Shown here: positions 51,686-58,824 of the stretch, piece after piece
Numbering within the stretch: the stretch's first letter is position 1
Layout: each line of letters opens with the position of its first letter
Assembly: GCA_012839805.1 (NCBI GenBank)
Contig: DUMU01000030.1
Span: 1 to 61,932 of the forward strand
Direction: 5' to 3'
Source of the DNA: Bacillota bacterium
Lineage (GTDB): Bacteria; Bacillota; Limnochordia; Limnochordales; DUMU01
DNA: 61,932 nucleotides
Notes under the pieces: generated by a model
The model's database searches: none
Told to the model about the DNA's origin: nothing
Seen by the model: the letters and a program-made list of their open reading frames with translations, nothing else
Position numbers and translations under genes: made by a program

Positions 51686-51749
51686 GTCGTCCACGAGGCG
51701 CGGACGACCAGGATGCAGACGGAGGGTCCCGTCCGGAGCGGAACCCTCC
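51686..51749 (-). terminator. Double hairpin after the GH20 gene
   Basis: GGAGGGT (51721-51727) pairs with ACCCTCC (51743-51749), and GTCGTCC (51686-51692) pairs with GGACGAC (51702-51708). Both lie between the GH20 stop (51808) and the GNAT start (51576) on the minus strand and likely end the GH20 transcript. Confidence 0.5.
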
Positions 51750-51807
51750 GCGCATCCCTCACCACTTACTCAAGGTCCCGCGCTGTGGGGCCGAGGCTAG
51801 CCGACCC

Positions 51808-54183
51808 CTACTCCACCCCCGTCAACGCCAGCAAAACGAGGGACGTATCGGCATACCCCGCGCTCATCTCGACGAACGCAATGGGTTGGTCGGGGTTGGG
51901 ATTCGTCCAGCGCAGCGCGTAGAGTCGTCGACCGTTCCGGGCCCACACCGACGGATCGCGCACGTCGACGTTGGTACGGTCGTTCCACGCGATGAGGTTA
52001 AGGCCGTACAACAAGGGAACGCCGGCCTTACTCCCGTCACTGTAGATGACGGTATACGAGCCCGCCATCGCCAGCGTGTCGAGGCGGTGGGTCGCGCTTT
52101 GCAAGAACCACAGCGCGCTGGCCTTGTGGTTGACCGGGATCCGCACCCGCGCCGGCAGCCCGGAGTCCCCCGGCACGTCGCCTTGCACCGCAACGGCGTC
52201 CAGCCCGCCATTTTGGGCGGGATCGATGAGATCAAACCGGATGCCGCCGAGCCGCTGCACGCCCCTGGGCAACGCCACCAAGTCTGTATACGGCTCCGTC
52301 TTATCGTCGGTAATAAGGCGAAGCGTTTGCCCGCTGATGATCACCCTGGCCCCGAGGACGGCGTTATCCACGAGCCACGAACTGGCCTCACCATGCCCCG
52401 AGATGACGAACCCGTCCGCAGGAATCGCGCGATTGTTACCACCGATCGCCGTAATGCGTCCGTTTTCGACGCTTACCTCCGTGCCCCACTTGTTGGTGAG
52501 CGTCGTCGACCGACCGGCAGCCGGGGTGTAAACTATCAACTGGTTCGTACCCCGCGGCTGGTTGAACCCATCGATTCGACGTTCGACCACGACCGAACCT
52601 AACAACCGGGCTGCGTTCGCGTTGGCTACGCGTTTGAGGTCCACCGAAAACCCTAACTTTTGGTAATCAACCGACCGCGGGACCAACGAGAGCAGACTGC
52701 TCAGGACGGCGGCCGGATCATAGGGCAGGGCGGCGCGGTTGCGACCGTACGCGTTCCAAAAGAACTCGGCATCGAGCACGTACGCCACATACTGGCGCGA
52801 TGCCCTATAAAGCGATTCCATGCCGGGGAAGAAGCCGGCCCAGGTGGTGCCTACCATACCTTGTACTTGGTAGCTCTTGGCGGTTCGGGTGAGCTCCTCT
52901 ATGTTTTGCGGATCATACCAAGCGGCGGCTAGCACCGGAAAACCTAAGCGCTGCAGTTTGGTCATGTCGGAATACGTTGCAGAATCGCCATAGTTCCAGT
53001 ACACCATGACGATATCTTTCGGAAGCTGACTGAGATAAGGGTACACGTCGGGTTTGAGGGCTTCATCAGCCCACATCATCGTGCCGACGCCGCAAGACGC
53101 CAGATAATCGTGTAGACGTTTGACTTCGTCGACAAACACCTGGCCGAACGGACGTCCGTGCGTAGGGATGGGGCCGTTCATACGAACCTCGTCGTGACCG
53201 ATATGAACGTAACGGGGATGGAAGAGCTCTATCACCTCGCTTAGGATTTGCTCAGCAAAGGCGTAACTGGCCGGATTTAACGGGTCGTACGCGTACGCCT
53301 TGGCAGGGTCTGCGGACATCGACAGGTTGTTGCCGCCTCGGAACGCCCATTCCATGTGTCCGAACAAGTTGACGAGAGGGATCACCTCAATCTGATGCTG
53401 CCGCGCCGCTTCAGCCAACTTCACCAGCATCTCTTTGGACGCGGCATTGGAAGTCCACAGCTCCGGATGCGAATCCCACTTGGACTGTTCAACCTGCAGA
53501 ATCAGCGTGTTGAACTTAAGGGGAGCCATCACGTCGGTCACGATTTTGAGATGCAAACGGTCACTTTCGTAGCTGGGAAACATATGCAGCGCCCGCAGGG
53601 GAAAATCGGGCCAGTCGCTGATTTTGACCCCGCGCACGACCACGCCCTGGTCGGTCCGGGCCAAAAGTTGCCTCAGCGTCTGCGCACCCCAATACGTCCC
53701 GCGAGGGTCAACGCCGGCCACGACGACGGCATCCGGCGTCGCCCAAAGCCAATACCCTTCGGCTGGTAAAGCCGAGCTTGCATCGGCCGCCGTCGGAAGC
53801 AAGCGTGCAACCCAGGGGTTGGTGGCCGCTTGACCGAGCACGATCGCGCCCTTAGGATCCTGGACGTCCGAAGCGCGGATGACGTGACTTTTGATGCCGA
53901 ACGTCGCAAGGGTCAGATTCACGTCGCGCACTGCGGCGAGATCCGCGGGTGCCGGATCGTCCGCAACGACAATCGGTACATCCGTCCCGACCGCAAAGTC
54001 ACCGTCAAGCCACGTCACGCTTTGCGGCAAAGGGATAAGCATATGCCCATCCTGAGCAGGCTCCACCACATCATCGAGAGGAACGGTGTACGCGCCGGAG
54101 GCCCATATCACCCCCGCCCCTCCCAGACACGCTACGGCAATCGAGAATATCCCCCATAACTGCGACCTGTACCGCACCCCCAA
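51808..54183 (-). CDS. GH20 beta-N-acetylhexosaminidase-like glycoside hydrolase, secreted
   Basis: A 791-residue exported enzyme. The N-terminus is a signal or anchor (FSIAVACLGGAGVIWASGAY). Residues 50-185 form the GH20b domain (LIPLPQSVTWLDGDFAVGTD; VDPRGTYWGAQTLRQLL). The catalytic barrel starts ISDWPDFPLRALHMFPSYES and has FHPRYVHIGHDEVRMNG (about 320-336), where Asp-Glu is the catalytic pair of family 20. Trp-rich segments (VYWNYGD; VGTTWAGFF) complete the pocket. The last 250 residues are beta-rich and probably carbohydrate-binding. It would remove terminal GlcNAc or GalNAc. The gene looks less GC-rich by eye than neighbours, suggesting possible acquisition. No partner chitinase nearby. 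Confidence 0.85.
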   Translation of the reverse strand: MGVRYRSQLWGIFSIAVACLGGAGVIWASGAYTVPLDDVVEPAQDGHMLIPLPQSVTWLDGDFAVGTDVPIVVADDPAPADLAAVRDVNLTLATFGIKSHVIRASDVQDPKGAIVLGQAATNPWVARLLPTAADASSALPAEGYWLWATPDAVVVAGVDPRGTYWGAQTLRQLLARTDQGVVVRGVKISDWPDFPLRALHMFPSYESDRLHLKIVTDVMAPLKFNTLILQVEQSKWDSHPELWTSNAASKEMLVKLAEAARQHQIEVIPLVNLFGHMEWAFRGGNNLSMSADPAKAYAYDPLNPASYAFAEQILSEVIELFHPRYVHIGHDEVRMNGPIPTHGRPFGQVFVDEVKRLHDYLASCGVGTMMWADEALKPDVYPYLSQLPKDIVMVYWNYGDSATYSDMTKLQRLGFPVLAAAWYDPQNIEELTRTAKSYQVQGMVGTTWAGFFPGMESLYRASRQYVAYVLDAEFFWNAYGRNRAALPYDPAAVLSSLLSLVPRSVDYQKLGFSVDLKRVANANAARLLGSVVVERRIDGFNQPRGTNQLIVYTPAAGRSTTLTNKWGTEVSVENGRITAIGGNNRAIPADGFVISGHGEASSWLVDNAVLGARVIISGQTLRLITDDKTEPYTDLVALPRGVQRLGGIRFDLIDPAQNGGLDAVAVQGDVPGDSGLPARVRIPVNHKASALWFLQSATHRLDTLAMAGSYTVIYSDGSKAGVPLLYGLNLIAWNDRTNVDVRDPSVWARNGRRLYALRWTNPNPDQPIAFVEMSAGYADTSLVLLALTGVE

Positions 54184-54400
54184 AACCCCCTCATGACCAC
54201 GATCGAGTGACTATTCACCGGATGGACTCTTTAGACCTCCTCGCTGCTGCCTCCTACTTGACGGCTGCAACCTCGTACTCTACACCCTGGCGAGCAGACC
54301 CGGTCGGCAAGTCGCGTCGCCCCCCGGCGGGTGGGAGATCAGAGATCATGACCGCTAGCCCCCGAACCGGAAAGTCCTTTCTCTCCTGAATGTGAACCCC

Positions 54401-54406
54401 TTGACA
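54401..54406 (+). promoter_or_regulatory. Candidate -35 box for the third LacI gene
   Basis: A perfect TTGACA lies 63 bp before the LacI start. The hexamer 17 bp downstream (TTAGCC) is a weak -10, so the promoter is only partly convincing. The palindrome at 54441 lies just past it, where a repressor would block transcription. Nothing else is recognised in 54184-54440. Confidence 0.35.
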
Positions 54407-54440
54407 GTTAGCCTCTGCAGCCCTTAGCCTATAGGTGGTA

Positions 54441-54454
54441 CTACAACGTTATAG
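54441..54454. promoter_or_regulatory. Operator of the third LacI regulator, copy 1
   Basis: CTACAACGTTATAG is a 14-bp palindrome with one mismatch and the central AACGTT typical of LacI-family operators. It sits between the promoter region and the LacI start. A matching site, CTATAACGTTATTG, lies at 55545-55558. Confidence 0.6.
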
Positions 54455-54468
54455 GAAGGGTGGCGGCC

Positions 54469-55527
54469 TTGCCTACCCTCAGGGACGTTGCCCGTAAAGC
54501 CGGGGTTTCGGTCAGCACCGTCTCACACGTTTTCAACGGTTACCGGGATATCCCCGTTGTCACCCGCAAGAAAGTGTGGGAAGCGGCGCGGGAGCTCGAC
54601 TATCACCCCAACGCCTTCGCCCGTAACCTAGTTTCCCGCCGCAGTCACCTCCTCGGACTGGTCGTACCTGGCCGGGCGGGCATGCGCCATCCCTTTCTAT
54701 ATGCCGTCATCTGCGGTGTTGCCGAGGAGATCGCCGGCACCGGCTTCGGACTGACTCTGTCGGTGGCCGAAGAGGTCGACCATTCTTGGCGTGAGGAGGT
54801 GAACCGCTGGAAGGAACAACGCTTCGAGGGCCTGATAGCCATGGGTTTCGCGGAGGATCACCCGGTGGCGAAAGCCATCATCGAATCCGGCATCCCTGCC
54901 ATGCTCGTGGACACGATCTTGGAAGGTCCCCGGGTCTCCTGGGTTAAGTCGAATGATACCGAAGGAGCGGCCGCAGCCGTCCGCCACCTCCTCAGCCTGG
55001 GCCACCGGCGCATTGCCTACATCCACGGTCTGGGGGGACAGATCTGCCAGGAGCGGCTGGACGGGTACCGGTTGGCCCTCTCCGAGGCGGGAATCCCGTT
55101 TGATCCCCAGCTGGTCGAGGTCGCCGATTTCACTAAACCCGGTGGCTACAAGGCGATGAACCGCATCTTGAGCCGGACGATACCTACCGCCGTCTTTGCA
55201 GCCAGTGACATGATGGCCTTCGGTGCCATGGAGTGCCTGCGTGACCGGGGACTGCGGCTCCCCGACGACATGGCAGTGGTCGGATTCGACGACATCGACG
55301 CGGCTTCCCATGTCACTCCTGCGCTAACAACGGTCCGGCAATTCGGCGACCGGATGGGAAGAGAAGCGGCAAGAACACTCCTCGACTTCCTGGACGGGCG
55401 GATAGACAAGCCGCACTCTACTCTGGTGAGAACTGAACTGGTGATTCGTCGTTCCTGTGGCTACTCGAGCAAATCCCGCTCGATAGCGTCAGGCCTATCG
55501 GTTCAAGACACGGCGGCTGCAGAATGA
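54469..55527 (+). CDS. LacI/GalR family transcriptional regulator
   Basis: A 352-residue repressor. It starts MPTLRDVARKAGVSVSTVSH, the LacI HTH, then KVWEAARELDYHPNAFARNL (hinge) and the effector domain (GLVVPGRAGMRHPFLYAVIC; LLSLGHRRIAYIHGLGGQIC; VFAASDMMAFGAMECL; MAVVGFDDIDAASHVTPALT). TTG 54469, 8 nt after GGAAGGG, is preferred; GTG 54460 overlaps that site. It is followed 76 bp later by a GH13 enzyme and a sugar-binding protein, and matching palindromes lie before both this gene and the GH13 gene. Autoregulation plus control of alpha-glucan use is therefore likely. Confidence 0.93.
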   Translation: MPTLRDVARKAGVSVSTVSHVFNGYRDIPVVTRKKVWEAARELDYHPNAFARNLVSRRSHLLGLVVPGRAGMRHPFLYAVICGVAEEIAGTGFGLTLSVAEEVDHSWREEVNRWKEQRFEGLIAMGFAEDHPVAKAIIESGIPAMLVDTILEGPRVSWVKSNDTEGAAAAVRHLLSLGHRRIAYIHGLGGQICQERLDGYRLALSEAGIPFDPQLVEVADFTKPGGYKAMNRILSRTIPTAVFAASDMMAFGAMECLRDRGLRLPDDMAVVGFDDIDAASHVTPALTTVRQFGDRMGREAARTLLDFLDGRIDKPHSTLVRTELVIRRSCGYSSKSRSIASGLSVQDTAAAE

Positions 55528-55544
55528 AGCGAAACGTTGAGCTA

Positions 55545-55558
55545 CTATAACGTTATTG
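55545..55558. promoter_or_regulatory. Operator of the third LacI regulator, copy 2
   Basis: CTATAACGTTATTG contains the perfect palindrome ATAACGTTAT (55547-55556), 46 bp before the GH13 start. It shares YAACGTTAT with the copy at 54441-54454, supporting a common repressor. Confidence 0.6.
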
Positions 55559-55603
55559 TCAGTAGTGCTTGGCCAACCCGGAACGGACTCGGAGGCGACT
55601 TCA

Positions 55604-57259
55604 ATGGATTTGCGGGGAAGCGGCGTCGTTTTGGCTACTTCGGCCCTGTTGATTCCTGTCTTTAGTTCAACTGCGGCCGGAGCCGCCGGTGGTACTACTT
55701 TCCCTAGTAGTTCTTCCCTAACAGCTCCGGTAAAGGCAACGGAGTGGGTGGAAGATGCTATTATCTACCAGGTATTCGTGCGCACGTTCAGCCCCGAGGG
55801 AACGTTACAGGGCGTAACCGATCGCCTGGAATACATAGCCTCGCTCGGCGTAAATACCGTCTATTTGCTGCCCATTCATCCCATCGGGCAAATCAGGCGG
55901 GTCGGAACCTTAGGTAGTCCGTACAGCATCCGAGATCATCTGCAGGTCGATCCTGCCCTGGGCACGCTGGCCGATCTGCAGGAGCTCGTGCGCCGGGCCC
56001 ACGCGCTGGGTCTGCGGGTGCTGCTCGACCTCGTGCCCAACCATACATCTTTCGATAACCCGCTGATTACCGAGCGTCCTGAATGGTATGTTCGGGACGC
56101 CAACGGTAACCCGCTCCCGCCCAACAAGGATTGGCTCGACGTGGCTCAGCTCAATTATGCTGATCCGGGTCTTCGCCGCTACATGATCGACGTGGCCACC
56201 TACTGGCTGCAGGCAACGGGTATTGATGGGTTTCGCGTCGACGCCCCAGCTTATGTGCCGCTGGATTTCTGGCGTCAGTTTGCCGCAGAAATCAAGACCC
56301 GCTTCCCGCACGCACTCCTTTTGGCGGAGTCAGGCGAATCATGGCTGATGGAGGCTTTTGACGCCCAGTACGACTGGAGCTTCTTGACGATGATCGCCGA
56401 CGCTCTGCAGAAGGAGAACGACCCGCAGCTTATCCTGGCCGAAATTAACTATTGGCGTGATTCGGAAGGCAAGCTTATTCCAAAGCTGCGTTACCTCGAG
56501 AATCATGACCACGACCGCTTCCTCGGACGGTTCAGTGAAGAAGAGTTGATACCGGCCGCAACCGTCCTTTTCACGCTCCCGGGCATCCCCATGATCTATG
56601 CCGGGCAGGAGATCGGTGCAGTTGTTCGCCCGTCGCTGTTTGACCCCTTCAAGGTGGATTGGAACACCCGGAACGACCGTGTCTTCGGACTCTACCGGCA
56701 ACTGATCAGCTTGAGGCAAAGCCACGCTGCGCTACGGCGGGGTGAACTGGTTCCGATCACCGTTGACGAAGGTGAGGGGGTTCTTGCCTTCGGCCGCATT
56801 TACGGCGACGAAACAGTCCTGATCGCAGCCAACTTCCGCCCGAAGACTCGAAGTGTTCGTCTTGCTCTTGCGGACTTATGGTATTCGGGAACCGGTCAAG
56901 ACCCGGCGAAGGTCGAGGTGATCCCGCTCTGGACATCGTGGGGAGAGACCGGGGCAGGGGCGCGTGAGCCTGGGGCGGGAGCGGATGAGCCCGGGGCAGG
57001 AACGGACGAGGCTGGGGCAGGCGCCGCAGCCAAGGCCGAGGTTGCGGCCGGGGCCGACACCGGCGGTGCAGCCCGAACTGACACCGGGTCCGCGATCGAA
57101 GCCAGGCCCGGGTTTACAGGCCAATCCGTGGCCAAGACCGAGCCGTCGAACGGAGCCGGGCTTGTCCCGAGGCAGGGGGCACGGGCCGAGGGCGGCCGGT
57201 TCGAGTTTGCACTTCCGCCCTACGGCGCCGGCGTCTACCGCCTGGCCCCCAGGTCATGA
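55604..57259 (+). CDS. Secreted GH13 alpha-amylase-family enzyme
   Basis: A 551-residue glycoside hydrolase. A signal peptide (VVLATSALLIPVFSSTAAGA) is followed by a (beta/alpha)8 barrel: AIIYQVFVRTFSPEGTLQGV, LLDLVPNHTS (region I), GIDGFRVDAPAYV (nucleophile Asp), ALLLAESGE (acid Glu) and LENHDHDRF (transition-state Asp). The C-terminal beta domain is split by about 75 residues of Ala/Gly/Glu-rich sequence encoded partly by a 21-bp minisatellite. ATG 55604 has GGAGG 8 nt upstream. It should cleave or transglycosylate alpha-glucans outside the cell; product range is unknown. Part of the LacI-GH13-SBP operon. Confidence 0.9.
   Translation: MDLRGSGVVLATSALLIPVFSSTAAGAAGGTTFPSSSSLTAPVKATEWVEDAIIYQVFVRTFSPEGTLQGVTDRLEYIASLGVNTVYLLPIHPIGQIRRVGTLGSPYSIRDHLQVDPALGTLADLQELVRRAHALGLRVLLDLVPNHTSFDNPLITERPEWYVRDANGNPLPPNKDWLDVAQLNYADPGLRRYMIDVATYWLQATGIDGFRVDAPAYVPLDFWRQFAAEIKTRFPHALLLAESGESWLMEAFDAQYDWSFLTMIADALQKENDPQLILAEINYWRDSEGKLIPKLRYLENHDHDRFLGRFSEEELIPAATVLFTLPGIPMIYAGQEIGAVVRPSLFDPFKVDWNTRNDRVFGLYRQLISLRQSHAALRRGELVPITVDEGEGVLAFGRIYGDETVLIAANFRPKTRSVRLALADLWYSGTGQDPAKVEVIPLWTSWGETGAGAREPGAGADEPGAGTDEAGAGAAAKAEVAAGADTGGAARTDTGSAIEARPGFTGQSVAKTEPSNGAGLVPRQGARAEGGRFEFALPPYGAGVYRLAPRS
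56948..57025 (+). repeat. 21-bp in-frame minisatellite in the GH13 gene
   Basis: Three full 21-bp units (56948-56968, 56969-56989, 56990-57010) and a partial fourth encode TGAGARE, PGAGADE, PGAGTDE and AGAGA. The unit length keeps the frame, so copy number could change without inactivating the enzyme. Confidence 0.9.
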
Positions 57260-57375
57260 CGATCACGCAGACTACAGAAAGGGGGGATCAACGGGTTGCC
57301 GGTCAGGTGTATCCGGATCAAACTACGAAGGTAGAACCACAGGCATCTAGAAAGAACTGCAAGGGGGCGAGAAAT

Positions 57376-58683
57376 GTGAATCTGTCCATGAAGGCTACTC
57401 GTCCGGTGCTGAACCGCTTAAGCCTCGTAGTGCTGGCAGTAGTGCTGGCAGTAACACCCCTGGTAGTCTTGCCGACCCCAGGAATGGCAAAGACCAAGCT
57501 GGTACTGTGGGATTGGCATGAACCTCGCATGAAACTCTTCGAGGAGTACGCCAAGCAGTACGAGAAAATCCGACCTGACATTGAAATCGTCACCGTAACA
57601 GTCCCGTGGGACGATTATTGGAGCAAACTGGCCGTTGCCATTGCCTCCAAGACTGCCCCTGATATCGCAGAATTTCACAATGAGCAGTATTCCAAATTCG
57701 ACGGCATGCTCACCCCCTTCCCGGAGGACCTCTTCCCCCTCGAAGAGATGCGCAAGAAATACATCATGTTTGACCAGGCTTTCAACTTTGATGGCAAGTT
57801 CTACTACTTCCCCGACGGCATCATGAGCGGTGTCGTTTTCTACAATGTCAGTCTGCTGCAGCAGGCGGGAATCGCGGGCGTTCCCAAGACGTGGGACGAA
57901 ATGGCTACTGTAGGGCAGAAGCTGACCAGGATGAATAGCGACGGGACCTTGAAGCAGGTAGGGTTCAACTTCGCCTACGATGCCGGTGTGCTGGTCGATA
58001 TGATCTACCAGCACGGGGGCCGCCTGTTCGGGGAGACGGGGGTGGCCTTCCACGAAGAGCCGGGCAAGAAGGCAGTTCAGCTATTTGACAAGATGCTGAA
58101 GGCGAGAATCAGCGCTCAACCCGGCTTGGCTTTCAACGGGAGTTTCGAGAACGGCCAGGTAGCCATGCAGTATAACTGGACGTGGTACGGAGGTCTCCTT
58201 CGGAGTGTGTCCAAGGTGGACTGGCAAGTCGCTCCCCTCCCGACTCCGACCGGCGCCAGCCTCCCGGCCCGCGGGCGGAACAACTACGAGAGCGGCCTTT
58301 CGGTACCGGCCGGAGTGCCCAAAGAAAGACAGCGTCTGGCGTTTGAGTTCATCAAGTGGCTCTACGACAATGACGAGTTCTACATCCGGCTGAACCAGGC
58401 CCTGGGCCGCATCCCCGGGCGGCCGTCACTTTGGAACCGTCCCGAAGTGATCAATAACTCGATGTTCCGGGTCCTCGCCCAGCAAGCGCCTTACACCGTA
58501 TACGCTGGGCCGATCCCGGGCTGGATGTGGGAGACCCTCGGAACTCTGCACCAGGCCATCATCAACGGTACCAAGTCCCCAGTGGTCGCCCTGGAGGAAG
58601 CACGCCAGAAGGGCGACGCCGAATGGCGCCGGGATCCGCCCAGGTACATCGTAGAGAGCCTCTACAAGCCCCCGGCTAACTGA
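57376..58683 (+). CDS. Extracellular sugar-binding protein, family 1 (SBP-3)
   Basis: A 435-residue secreted binding protein. Signal peptide: KATRPVLNRLSLVVLAVVLA, with a 12-bp tandem duplication encoding VLAV twice. Family-1 landmarks: LVLWDWHEPRMKLFEEYAKQ, YEKIRPDIEIVTVTVPWDDY, AVAIASKTAPDIAEFHNEQY, FPDGIMSGVVFYNVSLLQQA and GLSVPAGVPKERQRLAFEFI. No lipobox Cys is visible. GTG 57376, 8 nt after AGGGGG, is preferred; the earlier ATG 57256 overlaps the GH13 stop and gives a non-signal N-terminus. Third gene of the LacI-GH13-SBP set, so the ligand may be maltodextrin. No permease genes follow. Confidence 0.87.
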   Translation: MNLSMKATRPVLNRLSLVVLAVVLAVTPLVVLPTPGMAKTKLVLWDWHEPRMKLFEEYAKQYEKIRPDIEIVTVTVPWDDYWSKLAVAIASKTAPDIAEFHNEQYSKFDGMLTPFPEDLFPLEEMRKKYIMFDQAFNFDGKFYYFPDGIMSGVVFYNVSLLQQAGIAGVPKTWDEMATVGQKLTRMNSDGTLKQVGFNFAYDAGVLVDMIYQHGGRLFGETGVAFHEEPGKKAVQLFDKMLKARISAQPGLAFNGSFENGQVAMQYNWTWYGGLLRSVSKVDWQVAPLPTPTGASLPARGRNNYESGLSVPAGVPKERQRLAFEFIKWLYDNDEFYIRLNQALGRIPGRPSLWNRPEVINNSMFRVLAQQAPYTVYAGPIPGWMWETLGTLHQAIINGTKSPVVALEEARQKGDAEWRRDPPRYIVESLYKPPAN

Positions 58684-58721
58684 GTTGGTGCGGGTCACGA
58701 AACGAGGTAGGTCGTACGCCC

Positions 58722-58762
58722 TGCGAGCGCTCGGGTCTGGTGGCGAGGCCCGGGCGCTCGCA
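58722..58762. terminator. 14-bp hairpin between convergent genes
   Basis: TGCGAGCGCTCGGG (58722-58735) pairs with CCCGGGCGCTCGCA (58749-58762), one G-U wobble, around a 13-nt loop. Located between the SBP-3 stop and the convergent fusion-protein gene, so it can end both transcripts. Confidence 0.6.
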
Positions 58763-58824
58763 CCAGGGGCCGGGCGGGGCCAGCCAGCGTCCGCCGGCCG
58801 CTAAGGGCACGGGGAGAATGGCAT

